Part shown: positions 49,990 through 57,795 of the stretch, piece by piece
How the letters are laid out: each line of letters starts with the position of its first letter
Numbering within the stretch: the stretch's first letter is position 1
Assembly (NCBI RefSeq): GCF_016741775.1
Contig: NZ_JAERRK010000012.1
Location: 62,001-126,000 of the forward strand
Length of the DNA: 64,000 nucleotides
Origin: Streptomyces actinomycinicus
GTDB taxonomy: Bacteria; Actinomycetota; Actinomycetes; Streptomycetales; Streptomycetaceae
Direction of reading: 5' to 3'
Made by a program: the position numbers and the translations under genes
Notes under the pieces: generated by a model
Seen by the model: the letters and a program-made list of their open reading frames with translations, nothing else
The model's database searches: none
What the model was told of the DNA's origin: nothing

Positions 49990-51147
49990 ATGGCCGAGGC
50001 CTACATCGTCGAAGCGGTCCGCACGCCCGTCGGGCGGCGCGGGGGAGGGCTCGCCGGGGTCCACCCGGCCGACCTGGGCGCGCACGTCCTCACGGCGCTG
50101 GTCGAGCGCTCCGGGATCGACCCGGCCGCCGTCGAGGACGTGGTCTTCGGCTGCCTGGACACGGTGGGGCCGCAGGCCGGGGACATCGCCCGCACCTGCT
50201 GGCTGGCCGCCGGCCTTCCCGAGGAGGTGCCGGGCGTGACCGTCGACCGGCAGTGCGGCTCCTCGCAGCAGGCCGTCCACTTCGCCGCGCAGGCCGTGCT
50301 CTCCGGCACCCAGGACCTGGTGGTCGCCGGCGGGGTGCAGAACATGTCCCAGGTCCCCATCGCCTTCGCCTCCCGGCAGGCGGCCGTCCCGCTCGGCCTC
50401 ACCGACGGTCCCTTCCTCGGCAGCACCGGCTGGCGCGCCCGCTACGGCGACCAGCCCGTCAACCAGTTCGCCGGCGCCGAGATGATCGCCGCCCAGTGGG
50501 GCATCGGCCGTGAGGAACAGGAGGAGTTCGCCCTGCGCTCGCACCGGCGCGCGATCTGGGCGATCGACACCGGCCGCTTCGACCGCGAGACCGTCCCCCA
50601 CGGTGAGGTCACTGTGGACGAGGGCCCGCGCCGGGACACCTCCGCGGAGAAGATGGCCGCACTGCGGCCCGTCCTCGACGGCGGCACCATCACCGCCGCC
50701 TGCTCCTCCCAGGTCTCCGACGGGGCAGCGGCGCTGCTGCTCGCCTCCGAGCGGGCCGTCCGGCAGCACGGGCTGCGCCCCCGCGCCCGCGTCCACCACC
50801 TCTCGGCGCGCGGCGAGGACCCTATCCGCATGCTCTCCGCGCCCATCCCGGCCACCGCGCACGCCCTGAAGAAGACCGGCCTGACCCTCGACGACATCGA
50901 CCTCGTCGAGATCAACGAGGCGTTCGCCCCGGTCGTCCTCGCCTGGCTGAAGGAGACCGGCGCCGACCCCGGCAAGGTCAACGTCAACGGCGGAGCGATC
51001 GCCCTCGGCCACCCCCTCGGCGCGACCGGCGCCCGCCTGATGACGACCCTCCTGCACGAACTGGAGCGCACCGGCGGCCGGTACGGCCTCCAGACCATGT
51101 GCGAAGGCGGCGGCCAGGCCAACGTGACCGTCATCGAACGCCTCTGA
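49990..51147 (+). CDS. Thiolase, FadA6-like
   Basis: 385 aa, like FadA6 (about 386). Nucleophilic Cys in DRQCGSSQQ near 91, His in GHPLGATGA near 340-350, and second Cys in MCEGGGQAN near 375. EAVRTPVGRRGG start. It cleaves a 3-keto-acyl-CoA in the last part of ring C/D breakdown (inferred). GAGGGAG lies before ATG 49990. The 3' end lies in a 28-bp repeat. Confidence 0.87.
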   Translation: MAEAYIVEAVRTPVGRRGGGLAGVHPADLGAHVLTALVERSGIDPAAVEDVVFGCLDTVGPQAGDIARTCWLAAGLPEEVPGVTVDRQCGSSQQAVHFAAQAVLSGTQDLVVAGGVQNMSQVPIAFASRQAAVPLGLTDGPFLGSTGWRARYGDQPVNQFAGAEMIAAQWGIGREEQEEFALRSHRRAIWAIDTGRFDRETVPHGEVTVDEGPRRDTSAEKMAALRPVLDGGTITAACSSQVSDGAAALLLASERAVRQHGLRPRARVHHLSARGEDPIRMLSAPIPATAHALKKTGLTLDDIDLVEINEAFAPVVLAWLKETGADPGKVNVNGGAIALGHPLGATGARLMTTLLHELERTGGRYGLQTMCEGGGQANVTVIERL

Positions 51148-51235
51148 CGGAGACCCGTTTCACCGAACGCCGGTGACGGTGACGCGTTCGTCGAACGCCG
51201 GTGACGGGGAGGCGTTCGTCGAACGCCGGTGACCG
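51135..51235. repeat. 28-bp tandem repeats that begin in the thiolase stop region
   Basis: Units at 51164-51191 and 51192-51219 (CGAACGCCGGTGACGG...GCGTTCGT), and a partial one from 51220. The thiolase end itself (51135-51163, ATC GAA CGC CTC TGA CGG) is a diverged copy. The gap 51148-51340 is convergent and otherwise empty. Confidence 0.8.
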
Positions 51236-51340
51236 GTGCGAAGGGTGGCCGGACGGCGGGGACCGCGCCGCGGCCGTCCGCCGCCCCGACCGGGGATCGG
51301 AAACCGGCGCCGCTGACGACGCCGCCGACCACGGTGACGG

Positions 51341-52399
51341 TCAACGGACCGGTCCGAGCCCCGCCAGTCCGGTCAGCACATCCTCCGCCTCCTTCATGAT
51401 CCGTTCCACCAGCTCCGCGCAGGACGGCAGGTCGTCGATCACCCCGGCGACCTGCCCGGCCGCCATCACCCCGAGGTCCGTACGGCCGTCCACCATCGCC
51501 GACCTCAGCAGCATCGGCGTGTTCGCGGCGAGCAGGACCTGGCTCCAGGACAGCTCCTTGCCGTGCCGGAGGGCGAGACCGTCACGGACCAGCTGCCGCC
51601 AGGTCAGCCCCGACAGCCGCCGGAAGCCGGCCGCCCGCCGCACCGCGTGCCCGAAGGCACGTATCCGGCCCGACCGCTCCAGGGCGTCCACCAGGTCCGT
51701 GCGCAGCATCCGGTGCGGCAGGCCGTCCACCGCCCGGGTCAGCGTGACGTCCCGGACCGTCGCCGCCAGGTATCGGGCCTTCACCGCGTCCGGCACCGTC
51801 GAGTCGGAGGTGAGCAGGAACCGCGTGCCCATCGCCACCCCGGCCGCCCCGTACGCCAGCGCCGCCACCAGGCCCCGCCCGTCGAAGAAACCGCCCGCAG
51901 CCACCACCGGTATCCGCACCGCGTCCACCACCTGCGGCAGCAGCACGCTCGTCGCCACCTCGCCGGTGTGCCCGCCGCCCTCGCCTCCCTGCACGAGCAC
52001 CGCGTCCGCGCCCCAGGCCGCCACCTTCTCGGCATGCCGCCGGGCACCGACGGACGGGATCACCACCACCCCCGCCGCCTTCAGTTCGGCGATCAGCTCG
52101 GCGGACGGGGCCAGGGCGAACGACGCCACCCGCACGCCCTCCTCCACCAGGATCCGCACCCGGTCGCCCGCGTCGCCCGCGTCCGCGCGCAGGTTCACCC
52201 CGAACGGCGCGTCCGTACGCGAGCGCACCTCCCGTATCGCGTCGCGCAGCCGGTCGAGCGGCATCGTCGCGGAGGCCAGGACACCGAGCGCGCCCGCGTT
52301 CGCCGCCGCCGAGACCAGGCGGGGACCGGCCACCCAGCCCATCCCGGTCTGCACGACCGGATGGCGGACCCCGACCAGCCGGGTCAGCGCGGTCTCCAT
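51341..52399 (-). CDS. Nitronate monooxygenase-like flavoprotein, IpdC-like
   Basis: 352 aa, close to IpdC (355). FMN TIM barrel: HPVVQTGMGWVAGPRLVSAAANAG, VLVQGGEGGGHTGEV, PVVAAGGFFDGRGLVAALAYGAAGVAMGTRFLLTSDS. In the KstR2 pathway IpdC is an unusual enoyl reductase. Start ATG 52399 shares one base with the ipdB-like stop. A plain nitronate monooxygenase is the alternative, but the context favours IpdC. Confidence 0.82.
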   Translation of the reverse strand: METALTRLVGVRHPVVQTGMGWVAGPRLVSAAANAGALGVLASATMPLDRLRDAIREVRSRTDAPFGVNLRADAGDAGDRVRILVEEGVRVASFALAPSAELIAELKAAGVVVIPSVGARRHAEKVAAWGADAVLVQGGEGGGHTGEVATSVLLPQVVDAVRIPVVAAGGFFDGRGLVAALAYGAAGVAMGTRFLLTSDSTVPDAVKARYLAATVRDVTLTRAVDGLPHRMLRTDLVDALERSGRIRAFGHAVRRAAGFRRLSGLTWRQLVRDGLALRHGKELSWSQVLLAANTPMLLRSAMVDGRTDLGVMAAGQVAGVIDDLPSCAELVERIMKEAEDVLTGLAGLGPVR

Positions 52400-53157
52400 C
52401 AGCCCCTCGCCCCCTCCGCCGGCACCTCGCGCATGCGGGCGCCCTCCGGATCCAGCACGGTACGGATCAGCCGCAGCTCCTCCGCCCCGGGCTCCCGCGT
52501 GCGCGGCACCTCGTCCGGCACCGCCAGCGGGAACCCCGTCGCCGCCCGGACCTGCTCCACGCTCACCCCGGGGTGCAACGAGACCAGCCGCATCGAGTGG
52601 TCCGGCGTGGCGAAGTCGAACACCCCGAGATCGGAGACGACCCCGGCGATGCGGTGGAAGCGGGCCGTGTCCCCGAGGGCCGCCGCCCGGTCGTACCCCA
52701 CTCCGCAGACCATGTCGACCCGCTCCACGAACACCCGTACCGAATGCCGTGGGACCCAGTAACTCGTCGCGTTGTTCAGTGTGTTCAGCGGCGCGCCACG
52801 CACCCCGAGCAGCTGCCTGCGGGGGCGGGACCAGTCGCCGATGCAGGAGATGTTCTGGTTGCCGTACCGGTCGAGCTGGCTCGCGCCCATCATCACGTGC
52901 CGGCGCCCGCCCGCCACCAGCGCCAGGTGCTGCCGGTAGGGCAGCCAGCCCTCCGGGGTGCCGTCCGGGCGGACCAGCAGGGCCTCGCCGTCGGTCAGCA
53001 GCAGGTCGGGCGCGAAGGTCAGCCGGGCCAGCCGCGCGCCCAGCGCGGGGATCAGCCCCATCGGACTGGCCAGCACCTCCCCGGCGCCCCGCCAGGCCTC
53101 GGCGCACGCGATCACGCAGTACTCGGCGCGGGTGACCGCCGTCCCCACCGTGCTCAT
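52399..53157 (-). CDS. CoA-transferase beta-like subunit, IpdB-like
   Basis: 252 aa from ATG 53157. Family I CoA-transferase beta fold: YCVIACAEAWRGAGEVLASPMGLIPALGARLARLTFAPDLLLTDGEA, MMGASQLDRYGNQNISCIG, VYHPGVSVEQV-like block LVSLHPGVSVEQV. IpdAB of mycobacteria is not a transferase but a hydrolase that opens ring C of COCHEA-CoA. Overlaps ipdA-like by 4 nt. Confidence 0.83.
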   Translation of the reverse strand: MSTVGTAVTRAEYCVIACAEAWRGAGEVLASPMGLIPALGARLARLTFAPDLLLTDGEALLVRPDGTPEGWLPYRQHLALVAGGRRHVMMGASQLDRYGNQNISCIGDWSRPRRQLLGVRGAPLNTLNNATSYWVPRHSVRVFVERVDMVCGVGYDRAAALGDTARFHRIAGVVSDLGVFDFATPDHSMRLVSLHPGVSVEQVRAATGFPLAVPDEVPRTREPGAEELRLIRTVLDPEGARMREVPAEGARG

Positions 53158-54005
53158 CCCTCCCGCTCCTTCCGCCACCGCCGCACCGCCTCCCCGTACG
53201 CCGCCTCGTCCGCGCCGGTGAACCGCTCGGCGAACTCCGCCCAGGGTGTGGTGGCGTACCACCGCTGGAACTCCTCGTCCCTGCCGTACTCCGGCGCGCA
53301 GGACGTGAAGTGCGCGCCGTTCGGCGCCTCCACCACGCCGGTCACCGCGAGCCGCTTGAGGAGCAGCGACTGCGGGGGCGCCTCCTTGGTCAGCTCGGCC
53401 GTGTCCACGATCCGCTCGCAGGACACGAAGGCCGCGTCCGCCGCTTCGCAGAACAGGTCGTCAAAGTACGGGTCGGGGCCCAGGCACTGGCCGTTGCCCA
53501 GCCGGTCGGCGCGGTTGACGTGCACCAGGGCCGCGTCCATCCGCAGGGCCGGCATGGCCACCAGCGTCTCCCCGTCCGCGTACGGCGACGTCACCGTCCG
53601 CAGCTGCGGGTTGACCCGCATGACGTCCGAGCCGGCTCCCGCACGCACCGGCAGGAACGGCAGCCGGTGCGCCGCCGCCTGCAGCCCCGACAGGAACATC
53701 CCCTCGTCCACCTCGGTCAGTTCGAGGCCGCCGCGCTCGCGCGCCGCCCGGTAGTGCGGCTCCAGCGGAACGGAGTCGAGGGTGACGAAGGCCGTGACGA
53801 GCCTGCGGATCCGGCCGGCGGCGGCCAGCATGCCGACGTCCGGGCCGCCGTACGACACGACGGTGAGATCACCGATCCCGGACCGCAGCAGCGCCCGGAC
53901 CAGCGCCATCGGCTTGCGCCGGGAACCCCAGCCGCCGATGCCGAGGGTCATCCCGCTCGCCAGCCGGGAGACCACCTCCTCGGCGGTCATCGTCTTGTCG
54001 CCCAT
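53154..54005 (-). CDS. CoA-transferase alpha-like subunit, IpdA-like
   Basis: 283 aa. Strong blocks shared with mycobacterial IpdA: SGMTLGIGGWGSRRKPMALVRALLRS, DLTVVSYGGPDVGML, EVDEGMFLSGLQAAAHRLPFLPVRAG, VTSPYADGETLVAMPAL, GPDPYFDDLF, VEAPNGAHFTSCAPEYGRDEEFQRWY. I recall these as diagnostic of IpdA. Starts immediately after the echA20-like stop. Confidence 0.87.
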   Translation of the reverse strand: MGDKTMTAEEVVSRLASGMTLGIGGWGSRRKPMALVRALLRSGIGDLTVVSYGGPDVGMLAAAGRIRRLVTAFVTLDSVPLEPHYRAARERGGLELTEVDEGMFLSGLQAAAHRLPFLPVRAGAGSDVMRVNPQLRTVTSPYADGETLVAMPALRMDAALVHVNRADRLGNGQCLGPDPYFDDLFCEAADAAFVSCERIVDTAELTKEAPPQSLLLKRLAVTGVVEAPNGAHFTSCAPEYGRDEEFQRWYATTPWAEFAERFTGADEAAYGEAVRRWRKEREG

Positions 54006-54749
54006 CTACGCGCCCTCCTTCCCGAACGTGTCGCGGACCCGGTCGGCCAGCCCGCTGAGGTTGGCCTCGAAGGTGAAGCCCTGCTCGAAGCGGTAGCTGC
54101 GGCGCACGTCGACCGGATCGATGCCGTTGATGGCGGACTTGGCCATCCGCACCAGCCGTCCGTCCTTGGCGGCGATCTCCCGGGCCAGCTCCAGCGCCGC
54201 CGCCCGCAGTTCACCGGGCGGCACCACGCGCCAGACCGAGCCGTGCCGGTGCAGCTCGGCGGCGCTCGCCGTGCGCCCCGTGAAGTACAGGGCGCGCATC
54301 AGGTGCTGCGGGACCAGCCGGGCCAGGTGGGTCGCCGCGCCCAGCGCGCCCCGGTCCAGCTCGGGCAGCCCGAAGGTGGCGTCCTCGCTCGCCACGATCG
54401 CGTCCGCACTGCCCACCAGGCCGATCCCGCCGCCCAGACAGAACCCGTGCACCGCCGCGACGACCGGTGTCTCGCACTCGTACACCGCCGCGAACGCCTC
54501 CGCGCAGCCGTGGTTGGCGCCGATCAGGGCCGCCTGTCCGGCCGCCTGTATCTCCTTGATGTCGACGCCCGCGTTGAACCCGCGCCCCTCGGCGGCCAGC
54601 ACGACGCACCGGACCTCCGGATCGCCGCCCGCCGCCCGCACCGCCCGGGCGAGCGCGAACCATCCGGTCACCGGCAGCGCGTTGACCGGCGGGAAGTCGA
54701 CCGTGACCAACGAAATCCCCTTTTCCGGGGACGAGGTGGAGACACCCAT
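54006..54749 (-). CDS. Enoyl-CoA hydratase/isomerase, EchA20-like
   Basis: 247 aa from ATG 54749, the exact length of EchA20. Crotonase blocks: GFNAGVDIKEIQAAG oxyanion hole, HGFCLGGGIGLVGSADAIVAS second oxyanion Gly, FGLPELDRGALGAATHL. In the pathway EchA20 is a ring D hydrolase/hydratase. TAGCTG (54763-54758) lies 8 nt before this ATG. A start at 54794 would run the frame through the operator. Confidence 0.85.
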   Translation of the reverse strand: MGVSTSSPEKGISLVTVDFPPVNALPVTGWFALARAVRAAGGDPEVRCVVLAAEGRGFNAGVDIKEIQAAGQAALIGANHGCAEAFAAVYECETPVVAAVHGFCLGGGIGLVGSADAIVASEDATFGLPELDRGALGAATHLARLVPQHLMRALYFTGRTASAAELHRHGSVWRVVPPGELRAAALELAREIAAKDGRLVRMAKSAINGIDPVDVRRSYRFEQGFTFEANLSGLADRVRDTFGKEGA

Positions 54750-54782
54750 GGAGACATCAGCTACCTTCGCACTCAACGCCTT

Positions 54783-54802
54783 TCCACCAAACATTTGTTA
54801 GG
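54783..54802. promoter_or_regulatory. KstR2-like operator, site 2
   Basis: TCCACCAAACATTTGTTAGG. Half-sites ACCAAAC and AACAAAT match those of site 1 (AACAAGT and ACCAAAC) to the shared form AMCAARY. It lies between the divergent echA20-like gene and the SDR gene at 54851. Confidence 0.65.
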
Positions 54803-54850
54803 TGTGACGGCTTCGACGCTAGCAGTCGGCGCAGACAAGCGGGAGGCCCT

Positions 54851-55687
54851 GTGGATAACTCACTGCGCGGCAGCACCGTCGTCGTCACGGGCGGCACCCG
54901 AGGGGTCGGGGCCGGTATCGCACGGGCCTTCGCCGCGGCCGGCGCCCACGTCCTGGCCTGCGCCCGCAGACCACCGCAGGAGCGTCTGGACGGTGTGGAG
55001 TTCACCCCGCTCGACCTGCGCGACCCACCCGCCGTCCGGGCCTTCTTCGCCGCGCTGCCCCGGCTCGACGTACTCGTCAACAACGCGGGCGGCACGCCGT
55101 ACCGGAGACTGGCCGACGCCGACGCCGAACGGCACGCCCGGGTCGTCGAGTTGAATCTGATCACCCCGCTGACCGCGTCCCTCGCCGCCTACGAGCACCT
55201 CAGGCGCAGCAGGGGCTCCGTCGTGATGGTCGGCAGTGTCAGCGGCGGCCGCCCCTCGCCCGGCTCGGCCGCCTACGGCGCCGCCAAGGCCGGACTGGCG
55301 AACCTGGCCGCCTCCATGGCCGTCGAGTGGGCGCCGGAGGTGCGCGTGAACACGCTGGTGGTCGGCATGGTCCGCACCGAACGCTCCGCTGCGCACTACG
55401 GCGGCCCGGACGGTATCGCCGCCGTCGCCCGCACCGTCCCGCTCGGCCGGCTGGCCGTCCCGGCCGATGTCGGCGCCGCCGCCGTCTTCCTGGCGTCCTC
55501 GGCCGCCGGCTACATCAGCGGGGCGAGCCTGCACGTACACGGCGGCGGCGAGCGCCCCGCGTTCCTGGACGCCGCGACCGCCGGAGCCGACGCCCCGGAG
55601 GCCGTGACAGCGGGACCCGACGCTCCGGTCACCGGGACCGCCGGAGCCGACGCCCCGGACGCACCGACTGCCGTCAAGGAGAGCTGA
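54851..55687 (+). CDS. SDR oxidoreductase with repeated Ala/Asp-rich tail
   Basis: 278 aa. TGGTRGVGAGIARAF, NNAGGTPY, catalytic YGAAKAG, and ISGASLHVHGGGE end of the SDR fold near residue 235. The last 40 residues repeat TAGADAPEA-type units; the DNA repeats with a 60-bp period. Position matches mycobacterial Rv3549c. GGGAGG precedes the GTG 54851. Ends one base inside the next gene. Confidence 0.82.
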   Translation: MDNSLRGSTVVVTGGTRGVGAGIARAFAAAGAHVLACARRPPQERLDGVEFTPLDLRDPPAVRAFFAALPRLDVLVNNAGGTPYRRLADADAERHARVVELNLITPLTASLAAYEHLRRSRGSVVMVGSVSGGRPSPGSAAYGAAKAGLANLAASMAVEWAPEVRVNTLVVGMVRTERSAAHYGGPDGIAAVARTVPLGRLAVPADVGAAAVFLASSAAGYISGASLHVHGGGERPAFLDAATAGADAPEAVTAGPDAPVTGTAGADAPDAPTAVKES

Positions 55688-56619
55688 TGAGCGGAATCTG
55701 CGCAGGCCGGGTGGTGGCCGTCACCGGAGCCGGCCGCGGGCTCGGCCGGGCCCATGCGCTGGCCTTCGCCGCCGAGGGCGCCCGGGTCGTCGTCAACGAC
55801 CTCGGTGTCGGACCGGACGGCACGCCGGGCGGTGCCGGACCGGACGGAGAGCCGGGCGGTGCGAGCCCGGCGGACGCCGTCGTGGCCGAGATCCGCGCCG
55901 CGGGCGGCGAGGCGGTCGCACACGCCGGTGACATCGCCACGAGCGACGGCGCCGCCTCCCTCGTAGCGACCGCCGTCGAGACGTACGGCCGGCTCGACAC
56001 CCTCGTCAACAACGCCGGCTTCCTGCGCGACCGCATGCTGGTCAACCTCACCGAGGACGACTGGGACGCCGTGGTACGCGTCCACCTCAAGGGTCACTTC
56101 CTGCCGCTGAAGCACGCCGCCGCGCACTGGCGGGCCGAGGCCAAAGCGGGGCGCACCCCGGTGGCCCGGGTCGTGAACACCAGTAGCGGGGCCGGCCTGC
56201 TGGGCTCGGTGGGGCAGGGCGGCTACAGCGCCGCCAAGGCCGGGATCGTCGGGCTGACCCTGGTCGCGGCGGCCGAACTGGGCCGCTACGGCATTCAGGT
56301 CAACGCCGTGGCACCGGCCGCTCGTACCCGCATGACGGAAGGCGCCTTCGCCGCCGCCATGGCCGCCCCGGCCACCGGTTTCGACGCGATGGCCCCCGAG
56401 AACGTCTCCCCCCTCGTGGTCTGGCTCGGCTCGGCCGCGAGCGCGGGCGTGACCGGGCGGGTGTTCGAGGCGGAGGGCGGCCGGATCACCGTCATGGAGG
56501 GCTGGCGGCCCGGGCCCACGGCCGACAAGGGAGCCCGCTGGACACCGGCGGAAGCGGGGGAGAGGGCACGCGAACTGCTGTCGGAGGCCGAGCCGCCGGG
56601 CGCGGTGTACGGGGCGTGA
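55687..56619 (+). CDS. SDR oxidoreductase, Rv3548c-like
   Basis: 310 aa. TGAGRGLGRAHALAFAAEGARVVVNDLG is typical of the HSD17B4/peroxisomal-type SDR. It also has NNAGFLRDRML, YSAAKAG, a Gly/Pro-rich insert after NDLGVGPDG. Together with the gene before, it pairs like Rv3548c-Rv3549c in the KstR2 regulon. Reaction probably oxidation of a 3-hydroxyacyl-CoA. Confidence 0.83.
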   Translation: MSGICAGRVVAVTGAGRGLGRAHALAFAAEGARVVVNDLGVGPDGTPGGAGPDGEPGGASPADAVVAEIRAAGGEAVAHAGDIATSDGAASLVATAVETYGRLDTLVNNAGFLRDRMLVNLTEDDWDAVVRVHLKGHFLPLKHAAAHWRAEAKAGRTPVARVVNTSSGAGLLGSVGQGGYSAAKAGIVGLTLVAAAELGRYGIQVNAVAPAARTRMTEGAFAAAMAAPATGFDAMAPENVSPLVVWLGSAASAGVTGRVFEAEGGRITVMEGWRPGPTADKGARWTPAEAGERARELLSEAEPPGAVYGA

Positions 56620-56833
56620 CGCGGCGGCCCTCCGCCCGGCGGCACCATGACGGACGGGAAGCGGACCGCCGTTCGCAGTTCCTCCGTGCTGAACTCCTCG
56701 CACGCCGACGATGTTGCGCTGCTGATGGCGGGCGGCTTCGGCTGGGTGTGGGCCGTGGTCGACGGCGCACCGGCCGGGCACGCGGGAGCGTGGCCGCTGG
56801 TGCCGGGGCTTTCGGTCGCCGGGGCGGGGCGGC

Positions 56834-57715
56834 TCAGGTGTCGCAGTCCAGTACCGTCCGGCACAACCCGCACCGCGCGCGGACGCGCCCGCGAACCGGG
56901 ACCCGGATCCGCTGGTGGCAGGTCGGACAGGGGAACGAGACACGGAGCCGCCCGGCGGGGTCGGAGGTGAACGCGTAGGGAGCGCTCGGCGGTGCTCCGG
57001 GCGCGTGCCGGCGGTCGTGGGCGTAGCGGCGGCGGCCCGCCCAGCCGGCCCCGGTCAGCGGCGGCTGCTGCCCGTCCTGGCGGGCCAGGGCCATGCCCTT
57101 GACGTACGCGCTGTAGGCCTGCGGGCTGGTGAACCACACGGACGGGTCCTCGCGGAAGAGCAGGGCACGCTTGGCGAGGACGTAGCCGAACTCCTCCGGG
57201 GTGAGGTAGCCCAGCTTCTGCGAGGAGACGCCGTCCTCCCGGTACGCGTCCAGCAGCAGCCAGCCCGCGCCCAGGTAGGCCGTCACCGTGTCCGTGAGGA
57301 TCTCGTTCTCGGCCGTGGTGGGGAAGGCGAGGTCCAGCCGGTGCAGGTAGACGTGCGCCACCTCGTGCGCGAGTGCCGCGCCGATGTCCCTGCGATGGGT
57401 ACGGAAGCGGTCGTTCAGCTCGACGAAGTACTCGGGGCCCGCAGCCAGTTCGACGTTCGCCGCGTGGGTCATCTCCCGGAAACCGACGATCAGCCGCGCA
57501 TCCGGCAGCCTGAAGTGCCGCACCATCTCCCGGGCCACGCGCTGCGCGCCCAGGTGCAGGTCGTCGGTGTCGCAGAACGCCACGTCGGCGGGGGCCACGC
57601 TGACCGAGAACGTCTGCACGGTGTCGGGGGACAGGCGCCGGTACAGCGCGGTGACGGCGGCCCGCACCGTCTCCAGATGCGGGTAGCCGTGCTCGACCGG
57701 TCCGCCGTTCGCCAC
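56834..57715 (-). CDS. Zincin-like protein with C-terminal zinc ribbon
   Basis: 293 aa from GTG 57715. Residues 117-121 are HEVAH, the zinc site of gluzincin peptidases; ENEILTDTVTAYLG (136-149) offers the third Glu ligand. The C-terminus ends in a zinc ribbon CPTCHQRIRVP...RARCGLC. No signal peptide or membrane helix, so cytosolic. The ribbon resembles that of replication or ribosome-linked proteins, so it may be a regulated protease. Function unknown. The 214-bp gap before it (56620-56833) holds no supported gene. Confidence 0.8.
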   Translation of the reverse strand: MANGGPVEHGYPHLETVRAAVTALYRRLSPDTVQTFSVSVAPADVAFCDTDDLHLGAQRVAREMVRHFRLPDARLIVGFREMTHAANVELAAGPEYFVELNDRFRTHRRDIGAALAHEVAHVYLHRLDLAFPTTAENEILTDTVTAYLGAGWLLLDAYREDGVSSQKLGYLTPEEFGYVLAKRALLFREDPSVWFTSPQAYSAYVKGMALARQDGQQPPLTGAGWAGRRRYAHDRRHAPGAPPSAPYAFTSDPAGRLRVSFPCPTCHQRIRVPVRGRVRARCGLCRTVLDCDT

Positions 57716-57795
57716 GTCCGCACCCCCAAAGACGCCGGAACTCCACTCCACTGTAGGCGGAGAGAGCCCCGGTGGGCGCGGGTGCGCACGGCGGG

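Noticed and set aside
51148-51340. Hidden gene or small RNA in the thiolase-IpdC gap
   Set aside because: The gap is explained by the 28-bp repeat; no -10/-35 pair or stable hairpin apart from the repeats.
56647-56970. 107-codon plus-strand frame after the second SDR
   Set aside because: Mostly antisense to the zincin gene; translation is low-complexity and has no ribosome site.
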